A stretch of DNA of 64,000 nt, taken from contig JACJWV010000010.1 of the NCBI GenBank assembly GCA_020636915.1, positions 62,001 to 126,000 on the forward strand, in the 5' to 3' direction. The DNA comes from Nocardioides sp. (GTDB lineage: Bacteria > Actinomycetota > Actinomycetes > Propionibacteriales > Nocardioidaceae). Positions 1-9,177 of the stretch are shown piece by piece (positions within the stretch are counted from its first letter, which is position 1; the number at the start of each line of letters is the position of its first letter). The notes below the pieces were generated by a model, which saw only the letters and a program-made list of their open reading frames with translations, was not told where the DNA came from and did no database searches. Made by a program: the position numbers and the translations under genes.

Positions 1-2
1 CC

Positions 3-665
3 CGCCTGCTGCGCCGGCTCACCGACGACGGGCTGGTGGAGCTTCGGCCCGACCCCGCGGACCGGCGGCGGCGCCTGGCCACGCTCACCCCCGCCGGCCG
101 CGCGTCCTGGCGCGAGCTCGACGAGCGCAGCGAGGAGCTCGCCGCGCGTCTGGTGGCCCCGCTGACCCCGCGTCAGCGCGGACGGCTCATCGAGGCGCTG
201 GCGACGGCGAACCTGCTGGTGCGGGCGGCGACGACCGCGCTGCGCGAGGTCGGCCCCGACGACCCGGTCGCGCGCGAGGCGGCCGGACGCTACTTCGCCG
301 AGCTCGACCGGAGGTTCCCCGGCGGCTTCGACCCCGGGGTCCCCGACCACGAGGGCCGCTTCCTGGTGGCGACCAGCGCCGGCCGGCCGGTGGCGTACGG
401 CGGCGTGCGTCCGCTCCCCGACGGGTCGGCCGAGATCAAGCGGATGTGGGTGGACGACGCGTGGCGTGGCGCCGGGCTCGGGTCGCGGATGCTGCGCGAG
501 CTCGAGGCGCTCGCCGTACGTCGCGGGCACGGCCGGGTCGTGCTCGACACCAACCGCACGCTGGTCGAGGCGATCGCGATGTACGAGCGGGCGGGATACT
601 CCCCCGTCGAGCGCTACAACGACAATCCGTACGCCCAGGCGTGGTTCGCCAAGGTGCTCACCTGA
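3..665 (+). CDS. MarR-GNAT fusion protein, 5' truncated by window edge
   Basis: The open frame is already running at base 3, so the true start lies outside the window. The first visible residues form the wing of a MarR-type winged helix (LTDDGLVELRPDPADRRRR), followed by a helical linker (about residues 40-80). A GNAT acetyltransferase domain comes next, with the acetyl-CoA loop seen as WRGAGLGSRMLRELE and the C-terminal AMYERAGY motif. Such two-domain proteins are common in actinobacteria. The family suggests a DNA-binding regulator that can also acetylate a small molecule or protein; the substrate is unknown. It converges with the next gene, and the two stop codons overlap by 8 bases. Confidence 0.85.
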   Translation, partial: RLLRRLTDDGLVELRPDPADRRRRLATLTPAGRASWRELDERSEELAARLVAPLTPRQRGRLIEALATANLLVRAATTALREVGPDDPVAREAAGRYFAELDRRFPGGFDPGVPDHEGRFLVATSAGRPVAYGGVRPLPDGSAEIKRMWVDDAWRGAGLGSRMLRELEALAVRRGHGRVVLDTNRTLVEAIAMYERAGYSPVERYNDNPYAQAWFAKVLT

Positions 666-2544
666 GCCGGCGCCCACCGGGCAGCGACACGAGCTCGACC
701 GCCGTCCAGTGCGGCAGCTGGTCGACCCGGTGGTCCCCGTGGTCGGCGGCGCCGAACGGCACCACCCACCCACCGGCGTCCCGGTCGGCCAGGTCCCACA
801 CGTAGCGCGCGACCGAGGCCCGTGCGCACGCGTCGGTCACGCCCGGCACCGACGACGTGCAGCGCACGCAGTCGATGTCGCCGCCGAGCGGGAACGGCGG
901 CACCGGGTCGCCCTCGGGCCGGACGACGTGCGTCTCGCCCCACGTCGCCGGGTGGCCCGCGGCGTCGGCGAGCGCCTCGGTCGCGAGCGTGGGCAGGTCG
1001 ATCCCGCAGGGCCGACCTGCCCGGACCAGGGACTCGAGCGCGAGCGCCACGCGGCCCGCGAGCGTCAGCCAGGGCGCGAGGACCGGCCCGGTCTGCGGGT
1101 CGGTGACGATCGGCTCGTCCAGGGGCGCCAGCACCGGCTGGGCCGCGACCCGCCGCGCGAGCGCCCCGCGCCAGGCGGCGAACGCGGCCGCTCCGGAGGA
1201 GTCGACGTCCATGCGCCCGTCCCAGGCGAGGATCGCGTCGCGCACCCCGGCCGGATCGGGCGGGACCGACCGCAGGAGGTCCTGGAACACCGGCGCCTGC
1301 AGCAGCAAGGTGTCGGCGTGGATCGCGGCGAAGTCGGCGGCCGTGAGGTCGGTGCGCCCGTCGAGCAGCGCCCGGACCCGCTCGGCCCGGTGGGGCGGCG
1401 CGAAGTCGGTCCCGATGGCGTCGCTCTCCGGCCCGCGCCGCTCGTTGGCCGTGACGACCTGGCCGTCGGGCGGCACCTCGTGCGCGGGCAACCGCTCCAG
1501 CCAGCCGTCCCAGGCGGCAGCCGGGTCCGTCGCCGGTACGACGCCACGCCGGTTGGCGTCGGCACGCCGCGGGACCCGGCCGGCCACGCGGTAGCGCACG
1601 TCGCCGCCGCGGTCGGCGGCCACGACGTTGTTGACCGGCTCCACCCAGCCGTCGAGCGCCGACAGGACGTCGACCGCCGTGCGTGACCGCATCAGCGGCA
1701 GGAACGAGTCGAAGCCGAGGTCCTCCAGCACGGCGCTCGGCGTCCGCAGGCTCAGGCCGCGGCCCTCCGCGACGGATCCCGCGAACACCGGTCCCCGTCG
1801 GGTCCGGAGCCAGCCATCTCCCTCCTCGGCCGGCTCCCAACCGTCCGGGCCGAGCGCCTCCACCCCGCCGGCGGTGCGACGCAGTGTCTCGGCGTAGACG
1901 TCCTCGTAGTCCGCCATCGCGTTGGTGATCGCCCAGGCGACGTCGCCGGCGTGCCCGAAGTGCTGCACGCCGGGAACCCCCGCGAAGGCGAACCCCGTGA
2001 CGTCCAGCTCGTCGCAGGTCAGCCGCACCTGCAGGTAGATGCTGGGCGACTCGAGCGTCCGGTGGGGGTCACCGCCGACGAGCGGGAGCCCCGAGGCGGT
2101 CCGGGCGCCGCCGACCGCCCAGGCGTTGCTGCCGCTGGTGAGCGGCCCCTCGCGCGCCAGCAGGCGGGCGTCGTCCCCGAGGACCTGCCGGGCGCGGGTG
2201 GCCCACAGCTTGCTCGTCAGGTTCCCGAACAGCAGGTGGTGCGCGCGGTGCACCGCGAGCGGCAGCCACGGCTCCCACGGGTCGTCGAGGACGGCGTTCA
2301 CCCCGTCGACGTACGCCGACACGAACGCGGCCGTCTCGGGTCGCAGGCGGGCGAAGGCGCGGCGCGCCAGGTCGGCCGTGCCGGTGCGCCGCGCGAGCGG
2401 CCCCTGCAGCACGCGGTGGCGGAGCAGGCCGAGCTGCGTTGGACGGTCGGCCGCGATGGCGCGGCCCTGACCGTGAGCGAGGTCGAGCACCGTGGCGGCC
2501 CGGACGTGCGGTACGCCGTACGCGTCGCGGTGGATGGTCGCCAT
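658..2544 (-). CDS. Penicillin acylase family hydrolase, apparently cytoplasmic
   Basis: This is an N-terminal-nucleophile hydrolase of the penicillin amidase/acylase family, 628 residues. The expected nucleophile is Ser139 in TSGSNAWAVGG, where autocatalytic cleavage before Ser would make the beta subunit; Asn and Arg motifs of the family follow. Members hydrolyse amide bonds of acylated amines such as beta-lactams or acyl-homoserine lactones; the real substrate cannot be read here. Unusually, the protein opens directly with the domain (MATIHRDAYGVPHVRA) and has no signal peptide, whereas most relatives are exported. The ATG lies 7 bases after the stop of the upstream histidine kinase, so the two are probably co-transcribed. 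Confidence 0.85.
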   Translation of the reverse strand: MATIHRDAYGVPHVRAATVLDLAHGQGRAIAADRPTQLGLLRHRVLQGPLARRTGTADLARRAFARLRPETAAFVSAYVDGVNAVLDDPWEPWLPLAVHRAHHLLFGNLTSKLWATRARQVLGDDARLLAREGPLTSGSNAWAVGGARTASGLPLVGGDPHRTLESPSIYLQVRLTCDELDVTGFAFAGVPGVQHFGHAGDVAWAITNAMADYEDVYAETLRRTAGGVEALGPDGWEPAEEGDGWLRTRRGPVFAGSVAEGRGLSLRTPSAVLEDLGFDSFLPLMRSRTAVDVLSALDGWVEPVNNVVAADRGGDVRYRVAGRVPRRADANRRGVVPATDPAAAWDGWLERLPAHEVPPDGQVVTANERRGPESDAIGTDFAPPHRAERVRALLDGRTDLTAADFAAIHADTLLLQAPVFQDLLRSVPPDPAGVRDAILAWDGRMDVDSSGAAAFAAWRGALARRVAAQPVLAPLDEPIVTDPQTGPVLAPWLTLAGRVALALESLVRAGRPCGIDLPTLATEALADAAGHPATWGETHVVRPEGDPVPPFPLGGDIDCVRCTSSVPGVTDACARASVARYVWDLADRDAGGWVVPFGAADHGDHRVDQLPHWTAVELVSLPGGRRLR

Positions 2545-2551
2545 CGCAGCG

Positions 2552-3754
<1,203 letters not shown>

Positions 3755-4698
3755 GACGAGCGCGCAGTCGACGATGAACAGCGAGAGCAGGATGCCCGGA
3801 CGTCGGCCGGCAGGTCGGAACCGGCTGTCGACTCCGCGAACGGGCCATGTGCCCCGGGTCGGCGATGGCGATCCTGAGGACGACGAAGAGCTGCGCGATG
3901 GCCTCGTAGCGCCACTGCGCAGGCGCCCCAGGCGAGCAGCGGATCAGCGCGAAGACCAGCTGGGGAAGTCGTCGAGCATGAACACCGCGGGCGTGATCGT
4001 CAGAATCAGCCCACTGCGCGACGCGCGCTCGACCGGGGGCGCCACCCGGGGTGACAGCGCAGAAGAACGCATGCGTTACGGCGAGGTTGAGGCCAGGGTC
4101 GAGGAGGCGATCGACAGGCCGGAGCAGCAGCGGCTGGCCCCAGCCCGTGAGGAGGCTGAGCCGACCTCGAGGCGCCGACGGTGGCGCTGGCGGCGCCACT
4201 GATGGTGCCAGCCCGCTGGGCGTTGGTCTGGGAGCCTGCCGCTCGCGAACGCCGCCGGCAGGAGTCGCTGAAGATCCAGCACTGCACCGTAGATGCCGAC
4301 GGCGATCCCCAGCGCGACCGACGGGTCGCTGGTGGCGATGGTCCCGGCGGCGATCACGAAGACGAGCAGGAGCACGACGGGCGTCGGCGGCTTGTGGCAG
4401 GAGCAGTCCTGTGGCCAGTGCCGTGGCCAGATCCTGATGGCGTAGCCGGTCGCGCGCTGTACACCCTGCCAGCCTGAAGCTGACCGTGGCGACGAGGGGC
4501 CGGCGAACAGCAACCACGACCTCGGTAGCACTCCCACCCCGAGCCGTCTGTCGTCCGTGGCGCGCTGGGCTCATCCTCCGGTGCGGACGCCGCCACGACC
4601 AGCCAAAACGGCTGAACGCGGCCCGGCGAGTCCTGTCGACGGTCGGGCCCTGAGGGTGCCCCAGGTCGGGCGGGTGATGACGCAGCGAAACAGCTAGC

Positions 4699-6247
4699 AT
4701 GACGTCGTGGTCGTCGGGGCGGCCACAACGGACTGACTGCCGCGGTTTACCTCGCGCGCGCCGGGCTCTCGGTCGCCGTCCTCGAACGGCTCGACCACAC
4801 CGGCGGCGCAGCGGTCTCGACACAGGCGTTCAGCGGCCACCCGGCCCGGCTGTCGCGCTACTCCTACCTGGTCTCCCTGATGCCGCAGCAGCTGGTCACC
4901 GACCTCGGTCTCGACCTGCGCCTCGCCTCGCGGTCGGTGGCGTCGTACACGCCGTGGATCCGCGACGGCCGGGCCGGCGGGCTGCTCGTCGAGCGCCCCG
5001 AGCGCGGCGAGACCGGAGACTCCTTCCGCGCCCTGACCGGGGGCGACGAGGAGTACGACGCGTGGCAGCGGTTCTACGCCGACGTGGCGGGACTGGCGGA
5101 GGTCGTGGCGCCGACCCTGCTGGACCCGCTCCCCACGGAGCGGACCCTGCGTGACGCCGTGGACCCGCAGGTCTGGCGGGACCTGGTGACCCGGCCCATC
5201 GGGGAGACCATCGAGGAGCGCTTCTCCGACGACACCGTGCGCGGCGTGGTCGCCACCGACGCCCTCATCGGCACCTTCGCGTCGCTCCGCGACCCCTCGC
5301 TCGTGCAGAACCGCTGCTTCCTCTACCACCTGATCGGCAACGGGACCGGAGAGTGGCGGGTCCCGGTCGGCGGCATGGGCGCGGTCACCGACGCGCTCGC
5401 GCGGGCGGCCGTGTCCGCCGGCGCGGAGATCGTCACGGGTGCGGGGGTCAGCGGGATCCGGGCGAGCGACGACGGCGCGGAGGTGAACTGGCACGACGGC
5501 GGGCAGGACCACGTCGTCACCGCTCGTCACGTGCTCTCCAACGTCGCCCCGTGGGTGCTGCGCATCCTGCTCGGCGAGACCGAGGAGCCCGACAGCAAGC
5601 CCCAGGGTTCGCAGCTGAAGATCAACCTGCTGCTCGACCGGCTCCCCCGGCTGAAGTCCGGGGTCGAGCCCGAGCTCGCCTTCGCCGGGACGCTGCACCT
5701 GGCCGAGGACTACAGCCAGCTCGAGGCGGCGTACGCCGACGCGGCGGCCGGCCGGGTGCCGTCGGTCATGCCCGGCGAGATCTACTGCCACACCCTCACC
5801 GACCACTCGATCCTCGGCGAGGCACCGCCGGACATGCACACGCTGACCTACTTCGGGGTGCACACCCCGGCCGCGCTCTTCGAGCGCGACCCCGAGGGGG
5901 CCAAGCAGCTGGCGGTCGAGCGTGCGCTCGCGGCGCTGGACGAGCACCTCGTCGACCCGATCGCGAGCTGCCTGGCCACCGACGCGGCCGGCCGGCCGTG
6001 CCTGGAGGCCAAGATCCCCCAGGACATCGAGCGGGACCTGGCGATGCCAGGCGGCCACATCTTCCACGGCGACCTCGAGTGGCCCTGGGCCCCCAACCGC
6101 GCCCGGCTCGACACCCCGGCCCAGCAGTGGGGGGTGCAGACCGACGTCGCGTCGGTGCTCGTCTGCGGCTCCGGCGCCCGCCGCGGCGGCGCCGTCTCGG
6201 GCCTCGGCGGCCACAACGCCGCGCAGGCCGTGCTGGCCTCCCGATGA
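4699..6247 (+). CDS. PYROXD2/phytoene-desaturase-like FAD oxidoreductase, frame-broken near its start
   Basis: A flavoprotein of the NAD(P)/FAD-dependent oxidoreductase group related to phytoene dehydrogenase and PYROXD2. The C-terminal FAD motif VCGSGARRGGAVSGLGGHN is typical of that group. The body is intact from about 4721, but the N-terminal dinucleotide fold is split: DVVVVG reads in the frame of base 4701, while GGHNGLTAAVYLARAGLSVA reads in the frame of base 4721. The ATG at 4699 is in the third frame. At least two single-base indels are needed to restore an entry of about 516 residues, the usual family length. Substrate unknown. It lies beside the similarly damaged kinase region. Confidence 0.75.
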
Positions 6248-6260
6248 GCGCTCCCTCGAT

Positions 6261-6289
6261 TTCTCGTCGCGCGGGCCCGCTGGTATCGT
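6261..6289 (+). promoter_or_regulatory. Likely promoter of tRNA-Lys
   Basis: TTCTCG at 6261-6266 and TATCGT at 6284-6289 are separated by 17 bases and lie 19 bases before the mature tRNA 5' end. The match to a vegetative actinobacterial promoter is moderate. Confidence 0.4.
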
Positions 6290-6308
6290 TCATGACGCTT
6301 CAGAGCAC

Positions 6309-6384
<76 letters not shown>

Positions 6385-6393
6385 CCACCGTCG

Positions 6394-6425
6394 AGGCCCT
6401 TCCGGAGATGTTCCGGGAGGGCCTT
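6394..6425 (+). terminator. Intrinsic-type terminator after tRNA-Lys
   Basis: The arms AGGCCCTTCCGG and CCGGGAGGGCCT pair with one mismatch around a short loop, ten bases after the encoded CCA. There is no long T tract, as is usual in high-GC actinobacteria. Confidence 0.6.
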
Positions 6426-6524
6426 CGTCATGTCCGGGGCGACCTCGAGATGCGAGGTGCGCGGGCGACGCCGGTGACCATCGCCGGTTCCGCGGTCCGG
6501 CCGGTTGTGCTCTACCGTCCCGTT

Positions 6525-7565
6525 GTGAGTGCTCAAGCCCCGTCCGCCGTCATCCTGGTCCGCGCCGAGAGGTTCGTGCCCAACCACGCGACCGCTGCCG
6601 ACAACGCCTTCCAGCGCGACCTGCCGGCCGGGCAGTCCGACGAGGCCACGTCGCTGCGGGCACTGGCCGAGATGGACGCCGTCGCGGACGCGCTGCGCGC
6701 CGCCGGCGTACGCGTCCACGTCTTCGAGGACGCCGACCACACGCGGCCCGACAGCGTCTTCCCCAACAACTGGCTCTCGACGCACGCGGGCGGCTACGTC
6801 GCGGTCTACCCGATGTACGCGTCCAACCGCCGTCACGAGCGCCGGGCCGACGTGCTGGAGATGCTGAAGTCGGACTACCGCTGCCAGACCATCGTCGACT
6901 ACTCCGGCCTCGAGCCCGACGGCATCTTCCTCGAGGGCACCGGCGCGATGGTCCTCGACCACGTCTCGCGGGTCGCCTACATGGCCGTCAGCCACCGCGC
7001 CGACACCCACGTGCTCGAGCGGTTCTGCAGCGACTTCAACTACGAGCCGATGGCCTTCGAGGCGGTCGACGCCGACGGCGTGCCGGTCTACCACACCAAC
7101 GTCATGGGGTGCGTCGGCACCGACGTGGCGATGTTCGCCCTCGACATGATCCCCGACAAGCAGCGCCGCGAGCAGGTGCGCGAGCGGCTCTCGGTCAACG
7201 GGCGCACGGTGCTGCCCCTGACCGAGGAGCAGGTGCGGGAGTTCGCCGGGAACGCCGTCGAGCTCTGCGGTCGCACCCCCGAGGGCAGGCGCCGCTACCT
7301 GATGGCGATGTCGGGCCGCGCCCGGCGCAGCCTGCGTCCGGACCAGGTCGCCGTCATCGAGGAGTCCTGCGAGATCGTCGCCGTCGACATCCCCACCATC
7401 GAGCTCGCCGGCGGGTCCGTGCGCTGCATGATCGCCGGGATCCACCTCGACCGGCGCCCGCCCGCCACGATGCCCGACCTCACCGAGGCGGTCGAGGCGA
7501 TCAACGAGGAGGACCCCACCACGGCCGACGGCCAGGACGTCGCCATGGCCGACGTCGACGCCTGA
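6525..7565 (+). CDS. CtlX-like citrulline/arginine hydrolase (amidinotransferase fold)
   Basis: A guanidine-group-modifying enzyme fold protein of the amidinotransferase/deiminase superfamily, closest by eye to citrulline-utilisation hydrolase CtlX. Visible signatures: DSVFPNNWLSTH, FLEGTGAMVLD, VYHTNVMGCVG with the catalytic-type His, and the C-terminal GGSVRCMIAGIH that carries the nucleophilic Cys. The family hydrolyses citrulline or a related ureido compound. I prefer the GTG at 6525, since homologous sequence starts there and TACCGT sits at -10 distance as for a leaderless mRNA; the longer frame from 6408 would run through the tRNA terminator. It is monocistronic and followed by a perfect palindrome. 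Confidence 0.8.
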   Translation: MSAQAPSAVILVRAERFVPNHATAADNAFQRDLPAGQSDEATSLRALAEMDAVADALRAAGVRVHVFEDADHTRPDSVFPNNWLSTHAGGYVAVYPMYASNRRHERRADVLEMLKSDYRCQTIVDYSGLEPDGIFLEGTGAMVLDHVSRVAYMAVSHRADTHVLERFCSDFNYEPMAFEAVDADGVPVYHTNVMGCVGTDVAMFALDMIPDKQRREQVRERLSVNGRTVLPLTEEQVREFAGNAVELCGRTPEGRRRYLMAMSGRARRSLRPDQVAVIEESCEIVAVDIPTIELAGGSVRCMIAGIHLDRRPPATMPDLTEAVEAINEEDPTTADGQDVAMADVDA

Positions 7566-7582
7566 GCGCACCGTCCCTCCCG

Positions 7583-7604
7583 GGGCCGCAGACGTCTGCG
7601 GCCC
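7583..7604. terminator. Perfect 22-base palindrome, probable terminator
   Basis: GGGCCGCAGA and TCTGCGGCCC flank a CG centre, 18 bases after the CtlX stop. A terminator role is inferred from position and strength; no T tract follows. Confidence 0.55.
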
Positions 7605-7802
7605 GTCCGCGGGGTGCAGGTTTCCCCGGCCGGCCGCCTCTCCTGCTGCATCCGTGGGTGTCGTGACCCGGGCCGGCGACCGTGGTCTGGGGATGCCACG
7701 GGGTTGCGACCGACAGGCCGGCGAGGCGGGGACGGCCCGCGGGTGTCGGCGCGGTCTTCCGGCCTGGGGGTTGTTCGGTGGTCCTGTTGTCGACACCTGC
7801 CC

Positions 7803-7856
7803 GGAGAAACCCGCACGACACGCCGGGGCGGGGCGGCGTGTCGTGCGGGTTTCCCC
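7803..7856. repeat. Large inverted repeat (22-base arms, G-rich loop)
   Basis: AAACCCGCACGACACGCC is mirrored exactly by GGCGTGTCGTGCGGGTTT. With four more outer bases (one mismatch) the arms reach 22 bases around the 10-base loop GGGGCGGGGC. No gene lies within 300 bases on either side, so it is not an ordinary gene-end terminator. It could be the end of a lost element, a protein-binding site or a relic terminator. Confidence 0.7.
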
Positions 7857-8045
7857 CGACCGGTTCGACCTGGCGTGGCTGGTGTGACCGCTGAGACTTC
7901 GGGGACCCATGGTGGTGGCGCGGGCGGCCGGGTAGCGGCGGCGCGGGCGGAGCCCGGGCCGACCAACTGCGCCCCTCGAGCCGGTCGGCCACCGCGCGGC
8001 CGCCGACCAGCGACCCACGGATGCGTCACAAGGGCCGCAATTTGA

Positions 8046-8219
8046 ACGGGAACGCGTAGGGGCCGCCACAGCCTCGCCGCCCCGCAGGGCGCGTGGGTCG
8101 GCATCACCACCCAGGGCACGTTCGGGGCCTGGGGCCTCGGCCCGACCCACAGCGTCGTCCACGACGAGACCGGCCCGATCGGCACCAGCAGCCCGACCCT
8201 CACGGTCCGCCCCGCCTGA
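8046..8219 (+). pseudogene. C-terminal relic of a thioesterase-like protein
   Basis: A 57-codon frame closed by TGA at 8217 reads GAWVGITTQGTFGAWGLG, then THSVVHDETGPIGTSSPTLT and VRPA. This resembles the last strand pair of TesB-like/hotdog acyl-CoA thioesterases, where a D-E-x-G-P-V/I-G motif precedes the C-terminus. A stop at 8043 and no start cut it off, and no N-terminal part is found upstream. It is best explained as a remnant of a deleted gene. The remaining sequence of 7566-8536 holds hairpins and a repeat but no gene I can support. Confidence 0.5.
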
Positions 8220-8250
8220 GCGCTGCGGACCCGGCGGCCGGCTGCGAGTG

Positions 8251-8334
8251 GTCGAGTTTTGTCGGGCGGCCGACGAAATCCGATCCGGGACGACGAAGCT
8301 TTGTCGTCCCGGATCGGATTCCGTCGTCCCGCCC
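8251..8334 (-). repeat. Palindromic repeat family, copy A (minus orientation)
   Basis: One of three related ~82-base elements (see 20927-21008 and 47294-47375). The core is a strong hairpin, CGGGACGACGAA-loop-TTTGTCGTCCCG in consensus. It is flanked by a second pair of arms (here CCGATC/GATCGG) and followed by GTCGGSCGGCCGAC plus AAAACTCG. In this copy the order is reversed on the plus strand. It lies between the thioesterase relic and the LuxR-type gene. Confidence 0.8.
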
Positions 8335-8536
8335 TCCCGTGCCTCTGGTCCGCCAAGCCACCCACACCATGGCCAGAAACGCCGGCTGGCCGTGAAGCGA
8401 CGCCCACCAAGTCCAGGCTTTGTCCACGAAGCCACCGCGCCGCGCCGCGTGGACACCGGCCGCGCGCCGGAAAATCACCCCTTTGGGCGTACTGCCGCGG
8501 CGCGCCGTCCACGCCTCTGGCGACAAGGATGGGAAC

Positions 8537-9130
8537 ATGTCCGGCCGTCCGACCCGCGTGGGGATCATGAGCCCCCAGGAGGTGTGCACCAAAGGACTGG
8601 CCGCCATGCTCTCCGAGCACCCGCACCGGTCGCAGGTCACCGACGTCGAGGACGCCGAGGTCGTGCTGTACGACGTGCTCGGGGTGCACCGCACCAACGG
8701 CTCGGACCTCGAGGCGATCGTCGGGGAGGACGGTCCCGTCGTGGTGGCCGTCAGCCGCGACCTGCGTCCCGACCTGCGGGCCCGCGCACTGGCCGCCGGT
8801 GCGCACGGGTGGATCTCGATGAGCGTCGACTCCCACCAGCTGATCGACGCCGTCGAGGCGGCCGCCCAGGGTCAGGACCTCCCCGGGCGCACCGACCGGC
8901 TCGGGAGCGAGGTGGGCCTGACACCGCGCGAGGTCGAGGTCCTCTCGCTGATCGCGCAGGGCATGAGCAACCTCGAGATCGCCGAGGGGCTCTACCTCTC
9001 GATCAACTCGGTCAAGACCTACATCCGCTCGGCGTACGCCAAGATCGGCGCGACGTCGCGCAGCCGCGCTGTCGCGTGGTGCCTCCAGCACGGCTTCTCC
9101 CCGCCGGCCGAGCGGGAGGCCGGCGAGTGA
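8537..9130 (+). CDS. LuxR/NarL-type regulator with atypical receiver-like domain
   Basis: A 197-residue transcription factor with a LuxR C-terminal helix-turn-helix: LTPREVEVLSLIAQGMSNLEIA, then LSINSVKTYIRSAYAKIG. The N-terminal half has receiver-like length and strand pattern. Asp46 in VVLYDVLG sits at the phosphoacceptor place, but the acidic pair after strand 1 is replaced (RVGIMSPQEV). Phosphorylation by a histidine kinase is therefore doubtful. The ATG at 8537 has AAGGAT at Shine-Dalgarno distance; longer in-frame starts lack conserved sequence. No partner kinase adjoins; the BrkB gene follows 47 bases later. Confidence 0.85.
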   Translation: MSGRPTRVGIMSPQEVCTKGLAAMLSEHPHRSQVTDVEDAEVVLYDVLGVHRTNGSDLEAIVGEDGPVVVAVSRDLRPDLRARALAAGAHGWISMSVDSHQLIDAVEAAAQGQDLPGRTDRLGSEVGLTPREVEVLSLIAQGMSNLEIAEGLYLSINSVKTYIRSAYAKIGATSRSRAVAWCLQHGFSPPAEREAGE

Positions 9131-9177
9131 CTGGCGCCGAGTGACCGCCCGCTGACAGCGGACCGTACGCGGCCAGC

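Noticed and set aside
6408..6524. Longer N-terminus for the CtlX-like protein
   Set aside because: It would be translated from the tRNA-Lys terminator and is not family-like; GTG 6525 fits better.
7566..8536. Several 60-160-codon frames in the gene-poor stretch
   Set aside because: They have biased composition, cross hairpins and repeats, and lack ribosome sites or domains.
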